From assembly GCF_002243345.2 (NCBI RefSeq), contig NZ_CP022655.2, positions 5,140,001 through 5,204,000 on the forward strand: DNA of 64,000 nucleotides. The letters run 5' to 3'. The translations under genes were made by a program, and so were the position numbers. Origin of the DNA: Paenibacillus sp. RUD330 (GTDB taxonomy: Bacteria; Bacillota; Bacilli; Paenibacillales; Paenibacillaceae). The notes beneath the pieces were generated by a model, which made no database searches, was not told where the DNA came from, and saw nothing but the letters and a program-made list of their open reading frames with translations. Shown piece after piece: positions 56,913 through 64,000 of the stretch (position 1 is the first letter of the stretch; each line of letters opens with the position of its first letter).

Positions 56913-57668
56913 TTAGTCGGCCACGATCCAGTGGACATCCTTCTCCTCCAGGGAAGGCGCCCATTCAGGAGGAGGCGCGATGTCGCTGACGACGATGTCG
57001 ATCTCCTCCAGCCCGCAGGTGCGGCAGTAATAGATGCTGCCGACCTTGGCATGGTCCGCCAGCACGATGCTCTGCTTCGCCTGCTTGAGAAAGACTCGTC
57101 CCAGCATCGCGCGGTCGTCCTCGAAGCAGGTGACGCCGCCGTCCAGCTGCAGGCCGTCGGCTACGATGAAGGCTTTGTCCACATGGAAGTTGGACATGAA
57201 ATGCATCGCCAGCGTTCCGCTCGTGCGGTAATGCCGGCTGTTGACGCGCCCGCCGACAAAGACGATCTCCCCGTCGAAGACGCCGCGGTTCTTGTAGCTC
57301 AGCAGCAGGTTCAGCGCATGGATGGACGTCACCAGCACCGTCAGCTGTTTTTTCAGCACCAGCATGTCGATCATCTGCACCGTCGTCGTGCCGTCATCGA
57401 GGATGATGACGTCCTTGTCCTGGATTAGCGCCGCCGCAGCATGGCCGATCCGCCGCTTCTCCTCCGCCTGCAGCACCTCGCGCTTGACGTACGCCGGCTC
57501 CTCCCGCTCGACATTCACCTTCACGGCGCCGCCGTACACCCGCTTGAGCCGGTTCTCCTGCTCCAGCTCCTCCAGATAGCGGCGGACCGTCTCGCTCGAC
57601 ACCTCCAGCTTGCTCACCAGCTCCGGAGTGCGCACCTTGCCCTGCAGCTGCAGCAGATTCACGATCAT
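56913..57668 (-). CDS. DeoR/GlpR-family transcriptional regulator
   Basis: 251 aa from ATG 57668. The winged HTH is in VRTPELVSKLEVSSETVRRYLEELEQ, and the C-terminal DeoRC sensor domain has the DDGTTTVQMID phosphosugar-type loop and GGRVNSRHY. The ATG has no good Shine-Dalgarno. The frame continues upstream with LAGEERKQ, which matches the conserved ER-x-x-I start of this family, and GGGGGGAG stands further upstream; CTG 57692 or ATT 57698 may be the real start. It is the candidate regulator of the phosphonate genes encoded just upstream. Confidence 0.88.
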   Translation of the reverse strand: MIVNLLQLQGKVRTPELVSKLEVSSETVRRYLEELEQENRLKRVYGGAVKVNVEREEPAYVKREVLQAEEKRRIGHAAAALIQDKDVIILDDGTTTVQMIDMLVLKKQLTVLVTSIHALNLLLSYKNRGVFDGEIVFVGGRVNSRHYRTSGTLAMHFMSNFHVDKAFIVADGLQLDGGVTCFEDDRAMLGRVFLKQAKQSIVLADHAKVGSIYYCRTCGLEEIDIVVSDIAPPPEWAPSLEEKDVHWIVAD

Positions 57669-57837
57669 CTGCTTCCGTTCCTCACCCGCCAGCGAAATGG
57701 CTGCTCCCCCCTCTATATCCTGCCTGCGGGCGGAAATCCTCCCTGCGCAGGCTTGTTTCTCTTACCGTACCTCGGCGAGCCGGATTTGTGAAGCCTGAAG
57801 GCGGGACAAGAATTCCCGGCTCGGGGCCGCCGCTCCT

Positions 57838-58965
57838 CTAGACTCCGGCAGCGGGCTCCGTCCGCCTGGCCGCCATATAGGCCGCGGCGGCTTCGGCCAG
57901 CTCCTCCAGATCCTCCGCCTGCACATCTCCGATGCTGCCGATCCGGAACGTGTCGGCGGCGGAAATCTTGCCGGGGTAGATGACGTATCCCCTCTGCTTG
58001 AGGTAGCCGTAGAAATCCCGGAATTCAAAGCCGTCCGGGCATAGAAAAGCGGTAATGATCGGGGACTGCAGCTCCTGCGGCAGCAGTGCCGCGAAGCCGG
58101 CGGCCTCCATGCCTGCGGTCAGCGTCCGCTGCGTGCGGACATACCGCCGATGGCGCGCCGCGATGCCGCCCTCCTCGTCCAATTCCCGCAGCGCCTGATC
58201 AAAGGCGCGCACGACGTGGGTCGGAGAGGTGAACCGCCATTTGCCGCCGCCTTTCTCCATCGTCTCCCACTGGCCGTGCAGGTCGAGCGACAGCGAGCGG
58301 GCATGGCCGCCGCAGCGCTCAAGCACGGCCCGGCGGGCGATGACGAAGCCGAAGCCCGGCACGCCCTGGATGCATTTGTTGCTGCTGCTGATCAGCCAGT
58401 CGATGCCGAGCTCGGCGGCGTCCAGAGGAATGCCGCCGAAGCTGCTCATGGCGTCGACGATGAATTCCCGTCCGTGCCGGCGGACAACGGCGGCCAGCTC
58501 GCTCAGCGGATTGAGGATGCCGGTCGTCGTCTCGCAGTGGACGATGGCGACATGCGTCAGGCCGGAATCCGCAGCCAGCGCCTCGTCCAGCCGCTCCGGC
58601 GAGACCGGGCTGACCTCTCCGAAGCCGAGGCGCGTCGTGCCGATGCCGAGCAGCTCCGCGATTTGCGCAAGCCGCTCGCCATAAGCGCCGTTGGCCGCCA
58701 CGAGCAGGCGGCCGCCATCGCGCGGCAGCGCCGTGCCGACGGCGGCCTCCACGCTGAACGTGCCGCTGCCCTGCATCAGGACGGCGGTATACGCCTCCGG
58801 CGCCGACGGAGCCGCCAGCAGCGTCAGCCGCTCGCGGATGGACTGGACGAGGCCGTTGTACTCGTCGTCCCAGGTGCACCAGTCGCGCAGCATCGCTTCC
58901 TTGACGGTGGCTGTCGTGGAGAGCGGTCCCGGCGTCAGCAGCAGATACGGCCTCTCCGCCCTCAT
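57838..58965 (-). CDS. phnW: 2-aminoethylphosphonate:pyruvate transaminase
   Basis: 375 aa class V PLP enzyme producing phosphonoacetaldehyde and alanine. [29 protein letters not shown] is the PhnW N terminus. [12 protein letters not shown], the [12 protein letters not shown] aspartate and [17 protein letters not shown] (PLP Lys) complete the active site. Its ATG overlaps the phnX stop as ATGA, so the pair is translationally coupled. Both enzymes together release phosphate from aminoethylphosphonate. Confidence 0.95.
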   Translation of the reverse strand: MRAERPYLLLTPGPLSTTATVKEAMLRDWCTWDDEYNGLVQSIRERLTLLAAPSAPEAYTAVLMQGSGTFSVEAAVGTALPRDGGRLLVAANGAYGERLAQIAELLGIGTTRLGFGEVSPVSPERLDEALAADSGLTHVAIVHCETTTGILNPLSELAAVVRRHGREFIVDAMSSFGGIPLDAAELGIDWLISSSNKCIQGVPGFGFVIARRAVLERCGGHARSLSLDLHGQWETMEKGGGKWRFTSPTHVVRAFDQALRELDEEGGIAARHRRYVRTQRTLTAGMEAAGFAALLPQELQSPIITAFLCPDGFEFRDFYGYLKQRGYVIYPGKISAADTFRIGSIGDVQAEDLEELAEAAAAYMAARRTEPAAGV

Positions 58966-59780
58966 GGCCGCTCCCCCTTCGCCAGCCGCTCGTTGACCGT
59001 CTCGATGAAGCGGTCGAGATCGCCGATCTCGCGGATGACCGCATGCGCCCCCGCAGCCTCCAGGCCCGCCGCGATCTCGCGGAAGCGGCGCTCGCGCTCG
59101 TCCTCGGACAGGGCGGCGACCTCATCCTGCGACAGGCCGAGCTCGTTGCCGCCGAAAACGACGCCGACCGTCCAGACGCCGGCGTTGCGGCCTTCCCTCA
59201 TATCCGCAGGCGTATCGCCGCATTTGACGTAAGCGGACAGCGGATAGATGCCAAGCACCTCCGCGTTGCGGAAAATCATCCACGGATGCGGCCGTCCCCC
59301 GCGCGGCATCTCGTCCGGCGTCACGACGGCATCGGGCGCGTAGCCCTTCTCCGCCGCCGCAGGCTCGATGACCGCCATCATCTCGCGGGTATATCCGGTC
59401 GTCGTTCCGATCCGGATGCCCGCGGCGCGCAGCCGGTCCTGCAGGGCGAGAGCCCCCGGCACCGGATCGGCGAACCGGTCCAGCGTGCTCATCAGCATCG
59501 GCTCGAACTCCCGGTACATCTCCTGCACGTCCTGCTCTCCGGGCTCGCTGCCGTAGCGCGCCTTCCACGCCTGCTTCACCTCGCCGTCCGCGCAGATGTC
59601 GCGGAGATGATCGAGCTTCATGCGGCCCATCGGCTTGCGCACCGCCTCGTCGGATACTTCCACCCCCCGCTCTGCGAACAGGCGGATGAACGCCTCCACC
59701 GGAGCCCGGCTTCCGTAGTCCACCATCGTCCCCGCCCAATCCAGAATGACGGCTTGCACGCGCTGCTGTTCCGTTGTCAT
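58962..59780 (-). CDS. phnX: Phosphonoacetaldehyde hydrolase (phosphonatase)
   Basis: 272 aa HAD-superfamily enzyme cleaving the C-P bond to acetaldehyde and phosphate. The nucleophile Asp14 is in [13 protein letters not shown], the Schiff-base Lys55 in [11 protein letters not shown], and the acidic motif in [19 protein letters not shown] 59780 has GGGAGG 8 nt upstream; an ATG two codons earlier is too close to it. It is the first enzyme gene after the transporter genes and is coupled to phnW. Confidence 0.95.
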   Translation of the reverse strand: MTTEQQRVQAVILDWAGTMVDYGSRAPVEAFIRLFAERGVEVSDEAVRKPMGRMKLDHLRDICADGEVKQAWKARYGSEPGEQDVQEMYREFEPMLMSTLDRFADPVPGALALQDRLRAAGIRIGTTTGYTREMMAVIEPAAAEKGYAPDAVVTPDEMPRGGRPHPWMIFRNAEVLGIYPLSAYVKCGDTPADMREGRNAGVWTVGVVFGGNELGLSQDEVAALSEDERERRFREIAAGLEAAGAHAVIREIGDLDRFIETVNERLAKGERP

Positions 59781-59928
59781 TTTCATTTCCTCCCGTGTGG
59801 TCGAATGATATTCTCGTTTCTCTTGTTTCCTTGCAAGGCAAAGCTCGATCGGCTTCGATTTTCATCAGAAGCGCATCGGAAGCGGCATCAGCGGCGCAAG
59901 CGGCCAAGACGGCCGCTTGCGCCTCCGT

Positions 59929-61665
59929 TCAATATCCGCGCCAAGCCGCCGTGCGGCGGCGCAGCCAATGGCTGACAGCCTCGTACCCCAGCCTCACGGC
60001 CACGTTCACGCCGAGGATCAGCACCGACATCGCCGCGGCCATGTCGGTGTCGCCGGCGTCATCCATGCTGACGACAGCGACGGAGGCAAGCTTGAGCTGC
60101 GGGCCGTACAGGAAGATGACGGCCGACACGGTGACCATCGCCTGGACGAAGAAGTACACCGCCATCTCCAGGATGGCCGGCAGCGAGAGCGGCACCGTAA
60201 TTCGGAAAAACGTCCGGAGCCAGCCGGCATTCATGGACAAGGATACCGTCTCGAATTCCTTGTCCGTCATTTTCAGGGAAGCCGAGGCCGTCATGAACGG
60301 AACGGAGAAGAAATGCATGACTCCCGAGAGCACCAGAATTCCCATCGTCCCGTACAGCACATGCAGCGGATTGCCGGGATGGTTGAAGAAGAAAATGTAC
60401 GCCAGGCCGATGACCATGCCCGGCAAGGCGAGCGGCAGCACGGACAGGAAGTATGCGGCCTGCCTGAGGCCTCTCCACAGGGAGATCCGTTCAATGAGAT
60501 ACGCGGCCATGAAGGCTCCGGCCGTGCCGATGGCAGCGGTCAGCAGGCTCATCCGCACGCTGTTCCAGAAGGGCGCCATGCCGCCGGCGGCCGCGTCGGC
60601 GAAGTTGAAGTGGCTCAGCGTCAGAGACAGGTTGTACGGCCATACCTTGATGAGAGAAGCCAGCACGACAGCCGCGAGCAGCGCTCCGATCGCCAGCGAG
60701 GCAAGGGATGCGCAAGCGTAGGCGGCCGCATCGCGCAGCCTGCCGGGACGATGCCGGTAAGCCGTCGATCGCGACGTGACATAGGCCTGCTGCTTGCGCG
60801 AGACGGCGCGGTCGACGATGAAAGCCAGTACCGCCGGGATGCAGAGCACGAGGCTCACGACGGCTCCGAGAGCCATGTTCTGCTGGCCGACCACTTGCTT
60901 GAAAATGTCGGTCGCCAGCACGTTGTAGGAACCGCCGACGACCTTCGGCGCGCCGAAATCGGTGAAGCTGAGGGAGAAGCAGACCGTGACCGCTCCCGCG
61001 AGCGCATACTTTACGGAAGGCAGCGTGACGGTCAGCAGCTGGCGCGCCCGTCCGGCTCCCATCGTCTCGGCCGCCTCGTACAGGCGGTAATCGCTCACCG
61101 AGAGCGCCGCGGACAGGATCAGGAATGCTTGCGGGAACGTATAGACGACCTCGGAGAGGATGATGCCGACAGGGCCGTACAGCGGAATGCGCAGCTCGAA
61201 GGGCAGCAGGCCGAACAGGCCGGTCGTCACGAAGCCCTGGTTGCCGAACAGATAGGTCAGTCCGATGCCGTGCATCATCGTCGGAGCGAACAGCGGCAGC
61301 AGCGCGATGGCCTTGAACAGCGCCTTGCCGCGGATCGCGGAGCGGGCCAGCGCATAGGCCAGCAGGAACGCCAGCGGCACTGCGATTACGGTCGTCATGA
61401 CCGAGATGTAGACGGTGTGACGGAGCGAATCCAGCAGCGCCGGCGATTCCAGGTAAGCCCGGAAATACCGCAGCCCGGCGTAGCTTCCGTCCGGATTCAG
61501 CACCGCCTGCCGGAACATGAACAGCAGCGGCAGCACGAGAGCGGCGGCGAGCAGCGCGAGCAGCAGGAGAAGCGATCCTCCCTGCGCCAGGGCGCCGCCG
61601 CCGAGCCGCGGCTTCGCCGATGCCGCCGGTTGAAGCGGCGAGGAGCCGGGCGGCCGGGCGTTCAT
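59929..61665 (-). CDS. ABC transporter permease, fused two-domain (iron/2-aminoethylphosphonate type)
   Basis: About 578 aa with about 12 membrane segments in two homologous halves, each with a binding-protein-dependent inner-membrane loop: EAAETMGAGRARQLLTVTLP in the first half and ETVSLSMNAGWLRTFFRITVP in the second. This fused FbpB/PotBC-like arrangement is the form used by putative aminoethylphosphonate transporters. ATG 61665 overlaps the ATPase stop (ATGA) and has GGAGG 7 nt upstream. phnX lies about 150 nt downstream. The binding protein is missing from this operon. Confidence 0.9.
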   Translation of the reverse strand: MNARPPGSSPLQPAASAKPRLGGGALAQGGSLLLLLALLAAALVLPLLFMFRQAVLNPDGSYAGLRYFRAYLESPALLDSLRHTVYISVMTTVIAVPLAFLLAYALARSAIRGKALFKAIALLPLFAPTMMHGIGLTYLFGNQGFVTTGLFGLLPFELRIPLYGPVGIILSEVVYTFPQAFLILSAALSVSDYRLYEAAETMGAGRARQLLTVTLPSVKYALAGAVTVCFSLSFTDFGAPKVVGGSYNVLATDIFKQVVGQQNMALGAVVSLVLCIPAVLAFIVDRAVSRKQQAYVTSRSTAYRHRPGRLRDAAAYACASLASLAIGALLAAVVLASLIKVWPYNLSLTLSHFNFADAAAGGMAPFWNSVRMSLLTAAIGTAGAFMAAYLIERISLWRGLRQAAYFLSVLPLALPGMVIGLAYIFFFNHPGNPLHVLYGTMGILVLSGVMHFFSVPFMTASASLKMTDKEFETVSLSMNAGWLRTFFRITVPLSLPAILEMAVYFFVQAMVTVSAVIFLYGPQLKLASVAVVSMDDAGDTDMAAAMSVLILGVNVAVRLGYEAVSHWLRRRTAAWRGY

Positions 61666-62762
61666 CGGCACGCCTCCGCCGGGTAGCTCAGCAGCCGGTT
61701 CTCCGGCAGCGCCAAATCCAGCAGGGAACCGCGCTCCAGACGCAGTCCCGCCGCCTCATGGGCGGGCAGATCGGCGTGGATCAGCGTCGGCTCCGCTCCG
61801 GACGGATGCGGCAGCAGCACGCTGATCCGCCAGCTGGAGCCGCGGAATTGAGCCTGCTCGACCCGGCCTGCGAGCAGCAGGCAGCCGGCTGACCGGCGCC
61901 CGCCCGGCTGGCGCTCCGCCGCCCCCGCCGCCAGCTCGCGCCTGGCGGCGTCGAAAATGTCGTCCGCCCGGGCGATGCGGACATGCTCCGGGCGGATGGC
62001 CAGCCGCCTGTCCGGACTGGATGCGCCCACCCATTCGGGAAGGAAGTTGACCGCGCCGATGAAGGAGGCGACAAAGGGATTTCCCGGATGATCGTAGATG
62101 TCCGTCGGCGTGCCGGCCTGCATCACCTTGCCGCCGTTCATGACGACGATCTCGTCCGCCATCGTGAGCGCTTCCTCTTGGTCATGGGTGACCATGACGG
62201 TGGTAATGCCGAGCTTCTCCTGCAGCAGGCACAGCTCCTCGCGCAGAGTGGCGCGCACGTTGGCGTCCAGGGCTGACAGCGGCTCGTCGAGCAGCAGCAC
62301 CTCCGGCTGCAGCGCCAGCGCACGGGCCAGCGCGACCCGCTGCTGCTGGCCGCCGGACAGCTGGGCCGGATAGCGGTCCTTTACGCTTTCCAGACGGACG
62401 AGCTTCAGCAGCTCGTCCACTCTGGCTCCTATTTCCCGTCTCGGCATATTCCCCTTGAGGCCGTAAGCGATATTCCCCGCCGCCGTCATATGCGGGAACA
62501 GCGCGTAAGACTGGAACACGAAGCCGAAGCGCCTCTTGGAGGCGGGCACGCTCGTCAGGCTGCGTCCGCCCAGCGCCACCTCGCCCCGGTCGGGCTGCTC
62601 CAGCCCCGCCATGATGCGCAGCAGCGTCGTTTTGCCGCAGCCGCTCGGTCCCAGCAGGCAGGTCAGCTTCCCCTCGGGAGCATGCACATCGACTCCGCCG
62701 AGCGCCTCGAAAGCGCCGAATGATTTGCCTACTCCGCGTGCCGTCAATCCTTCCTTTGCCAT
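61662..62762 (-). CDS. ABC transporter ATP-binding protein (2-aminoethylphosphonate type)
   Basis: About 366 aa. Walker A GPSGCGKTT, Q-loop FQSYALFPHMT, signature LSGGQQQR, Walker B VLLLDEPLSALD and a switch His in VTHDQEEALT are complete. The C-terminal roughly 110 residues form the TOBE-type regulatory domain of FbpC/PotA-like ATPases. ATG 62762 has GGAGG 6 nt upstream. It is the first gene of the phosphonate operon, and three short direct repeats lie about 90-130 nt upstream. Confidence 0.92.
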   Translation of the reverse strand: MAKEGLTARGVGKSFGAFEALGGVDVHAPEGKLTCLLGPSGCGKTTLLRIMAGLEQPDRGEVALGGRSLTSVPASKRRFGFVFQSYALFPHMTAAGNIAYGLKGNMPRREIGARVDELLKLVRLESVKDRYPAQLSGGQQQRVALARALALQPEVLLLDEPLSALDANVRATLREELCLLQEKLGITTVMVTHDQEEALTMADEIVVMNGGKVMQAGTPTDIYDHPGNPFVASFIGAVNFLPEWVGASSPDRRLAIRPEHVRIARADDIFDAARRELAAGAAERQPGGRRSAGCLLLAGRVEQAQFRGSSWRISVLLPHPSGAEPTLIHADLPAHEAAGLRLERGSLLDLALPENRLLSYPAEACR

Positions 62763-62849
62763 GGGCACCCTCCATCCTGCTCGTTCTTGCTTTCATGATA
62801 GGAGTGAAGTGTAAATAGAATGTCAAAACCAAGTTAAGATTGTGTGTTT

Positions 62850-62892
62850 TGTTGTTTTCACTTTTAATTTATGTTGTTTTCGCTTGTTTTTC
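62850..62892 (-). promoter_or_regulatory. Direct-repeat operator candidate upstream of the phosphonate operon
   Basis: TGTTGTTTTC occurs at 62850-62859 and 62872-62881, and CTTGTTTTTC at 62883-62892 (plus-strand reading), so start-to-start spacings are 22 and 11 bp, all on one helix face. On the minus strand a TTGACA (62826-62821) lies just downstream, with a TATCAT (62800-62795) at a long 20-bp spacing. Direct repeats of this kind suit DeoR-type regulators. Confidence 0.45.
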
Positions 62893-63219
62893 AAGACTAA
62901 TCCCCATGTTTGTGGCTTTCAAATGACGAACCCGCCCATCCAGCTCCCCATCATCCTCATGAAAGGCCCTCCTTTCACGGATCTTCAATCATCGGACTAG
63001 CCGATGACAGCATCAAACGAATGACAAGCCTCCGAGTAGTTAGACGGGGGTTTCGGCTTATTCTGCCGTTTCTGCCGGAAATGCTCCGAGCGAGACGGGT
63101 TTCCCCGCTTATTTGGCCGTTTCTGCCGCAAAAGCTCGAGTAAGACGGTTCTTCCATGCTCGAGGTTTCCCATTGCCTGAGGGTGCGATGACCGCCCTGT
63201 GTTCCGCCATCGCCAGCCA

Positions 63220-63245
63220 AAAAAAGAACCGCCCTAGGCGGTTCC
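63220..63245 (-). terminator. Rho-independent terminator (minus strand)
   Basis: GAACCGCC (63227-63234), loop CTA, GGCGGTTC (63238-63245). On the minus strand it is followed by a run of T. It probably ends the transcript of the gene at the right edge, after the repeat array. Confidence 0.8.
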
Positions 63246-63321
63246 AATCATGATATAGGGCACTTTTTTGATTTCCTTGCTTCTTGGTCCGTTTGGTTTC
63301 CTTGGTTTCCTTGGTTCCTGC

Positions 63322-63402
63322 TTCTTGCTCTTCTTGCTCTTCTTGCTCTTCTTGCTCTTCTTGCTCTTCTTGCTCTTCTTGCTCTTCTTGCTCTTCTTGC
63401 TC
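63322..63402. repeat. 9-bp tandem array (TTCTTGCTC), nine perfect copies
   Basis: Nine perfect head-to-tail copies, with degenerate TTCCGGCTC after them and a TTTCCTTGG-type repeat just before (about 63294-63318). It lies in the 3' untranslated region of the right-edge gene. Confidence 0.95.
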
Positions 63403-63513
63403 TTCCGGCTCTCCATGGCTTGCCTTATTCTCCATGCTCCATGCGCTTCTTGCTCTTCTTGCTTTCACCCCTTGCCTGCTTTTTCCGCCATGCTTCTATC
63501 CCTGCCCGTGCGT

Positions 63514-64000
63514 TCATTCCTTGCCCGCCTGCTTCACATCCACCACGATCGTATCCAAAAGCCTGCCGTCCGCGTAGGGAAGCAGGCGCCAGCGTCCCGG
63601 CTCGGGCAGCGACATCATGGAGACGGCGCTCAGGTCGGCGCCGTTCAAGGAGCCGGAAAAGAACGAATCCGTCGAGAAGACGTCGACAGGCCGTTCCTCT
63701 CCTTCTTTGATCGCCTTCACCTGGAAGCCTCCGTCGAACTTCTCCTTGTCCCCCCAGAAATGCCACATGTACTTCTGGTGCATGCCTGCCGAGAAACCGG
63801 CGTCTATGAAGGCCACCTTTCCTTCCACGCCGCGCATGAGATAGGCTCCGGAGCGGAACTCGGGACTGGCCTGCCAGTCCGGCTCATGCAAGGCTATCGT
63901 CACATGTCCGTAGGAAACCCCGTCGAGAAGCACGTCGAGCCTCCACAGTCCGCCGAGGGGGAGGACGAACTGCATCCCATGCCTCTCCAATCCTTCATAA
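63514..64000 (-). CDS. Hypothetical protein, possibly DUF4871-like (N terminus beyond window)
   Basis: At least 161 residues. The frame stays open to the right edge (no stop before 64000), so the N terminus is outside; TTG 63990 is not convincing as a start. The visible part is a beta-rich domain: VLPLGGLWRLDVLLDGVSYG, then QKYMWHFWGDKE, GFQVKAIKEG and GRWRLLPYADGRLLDTIVVDVK. The KYMWHFWG segment and overall pattern recall the DUF4871 group of Bacillus lipoproteins, a tentative match from memory. The usual signal peptide would lie in the missing part. Confidence 0.6.
   Translation of the reverse strand, partial: YEGLERHGMQFVLPLGGLWRLDVLLDGVSYGHVTIALHEPDWQASPEFRSGAYLMRGVEGKVAFIDAGFSAGMHQKYMWHFWGDKEKFDGGFQVKAIKEGEERPVDVFSTDSFFSGSLNGADLSAVSMMSLPEPGRWRLLPYADGRLLDTIVVDVKQAGKE

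Larger units (their letters stand above)
62893..63513. other. Intergenic region with terminator and 9-bp array
   Basis: About 620 nt with no convincing gene. It contains a minus-strand terminator and a TTCTTGCTC tandem array. Reading frames through the array give Glu-Glu-Gln or Ser-Lys-Lys repeats and lack ribosome sites. Confidence 0.5.

Noticed and set aside
59917-61686. 589-codon open frame opposite the fused permease
   Set aside because: His/Arg/Gln-rich shadow of the membrane-protein gene.
63109-63468. 119-codon ORF with Glu-Glu-Gln repeats
   Set aside because: It is generated by the 9-bp array and spans the terminator hairpin; no ribosome site.

Overview
The window looks like chromosomal DNA of a Paenibacillus-type Gram-positive bacterium (Bacilli). 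The reasons are an SLH-domain surface protein beside a wsfB-type S-layer glycan ligase and a rhamnose-based glycosylation cluster, several Bacillus-like stress and sensor proteins (OhrR, YfkM, YflT and YdaT types), strong GGAGG ribosome sites, and fairly high GC in most of the sequence. No rRNA, tRNA, insertion sequence, prophage or CRISPR array was seen.

Layout. 0.2-13.9 kb (minus strand) is a surface-polysaccharide / S-layer glycosylation cluster: dTDP-L-rhamnose genes rfbA-C-B-D, a hairpin terminator, then two glycosyltransferase genes, an FkbM methyltransferase, a Wzm/Wzt ABC exporter, and manC-gmd-rmd for GDP-D-rhamnose. 14.0-18.3 kb (plus) diverges from it and holds the putative oligosaccharide:protein transferase (WsfB-like) and an SLH-domain, tyrosine-rich surface protein that is its plausible acceptor. 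18.4-31.0 kb (mostly minus) has glnS, an OhrR-controlled glutathione peroxidase, CcdC, DJ-1/PfpI and general-stress proteins, a DUF3298-type secreted protein on the plus strand, a hybrid sensor kinase paired with a CarH-like cobalamin protein, and cardiolipin synthase. 31.1-38.1 kb (mostly plus) has rpiA-murG, an atypical lactate-dehydrogenase-family enzyme, dgt, and a gene-free repeat-rich stretch. 38.1-49 kb has an MMPL transporter diverging from a TetR gene, a sensor kinase, a broken YhgE/Pip gene, an ABC exporter and a frameshifted MFS gene. 49-56 kb has a second repeat-rich stretch, a nitrilase-family amidase, a phosphonate-type binding lipoprotein, an LLM flavin oxidoreductase, and an MFS pump with its TetR repressor. 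56.1-62.8 kb (minus) is a 2-aminoethylphosphonate uptake and degradation locus (ATPase, fused permease, phnX, phnW, DeoR regulator, racemase). A partial gene runs off the right edge.

How the genes work together. The left cluster could make two nucleotide-activated rhamnoses (L and D), assemble them with glycosyltransferases, export the lipid-linked chain through Wzm/Wzt and transfer it to the SLH protein outside the cell. The right locus would import 2-aminoethylphosphonate, transaminate it (PhnW) and cleave the C-P bond (PhnX); its likely binding protein sits about 7 kb away from the transporter genes. The OhrR-gpx pair forms a self-contained organic-peroxide response.

Most notable signals: (1) a stand-alone B12-binding protein with the W-x9-EH and E-x-H-x-x-G signatures of CarH light sensors but no DNA-binding domain, encoded 13 nt upstream of a hybrid histidine kinase; (2) a roughly 24-bp motif arranged forward-forward-reverse-reverse at two loci 12 kb apart, each next to a different tandem repeat array; (3) three disrupted or eroded coding regions around 44-51 kb; (4) an LDH-like enzyme with changes at both the cofactor and the substrate determinants.
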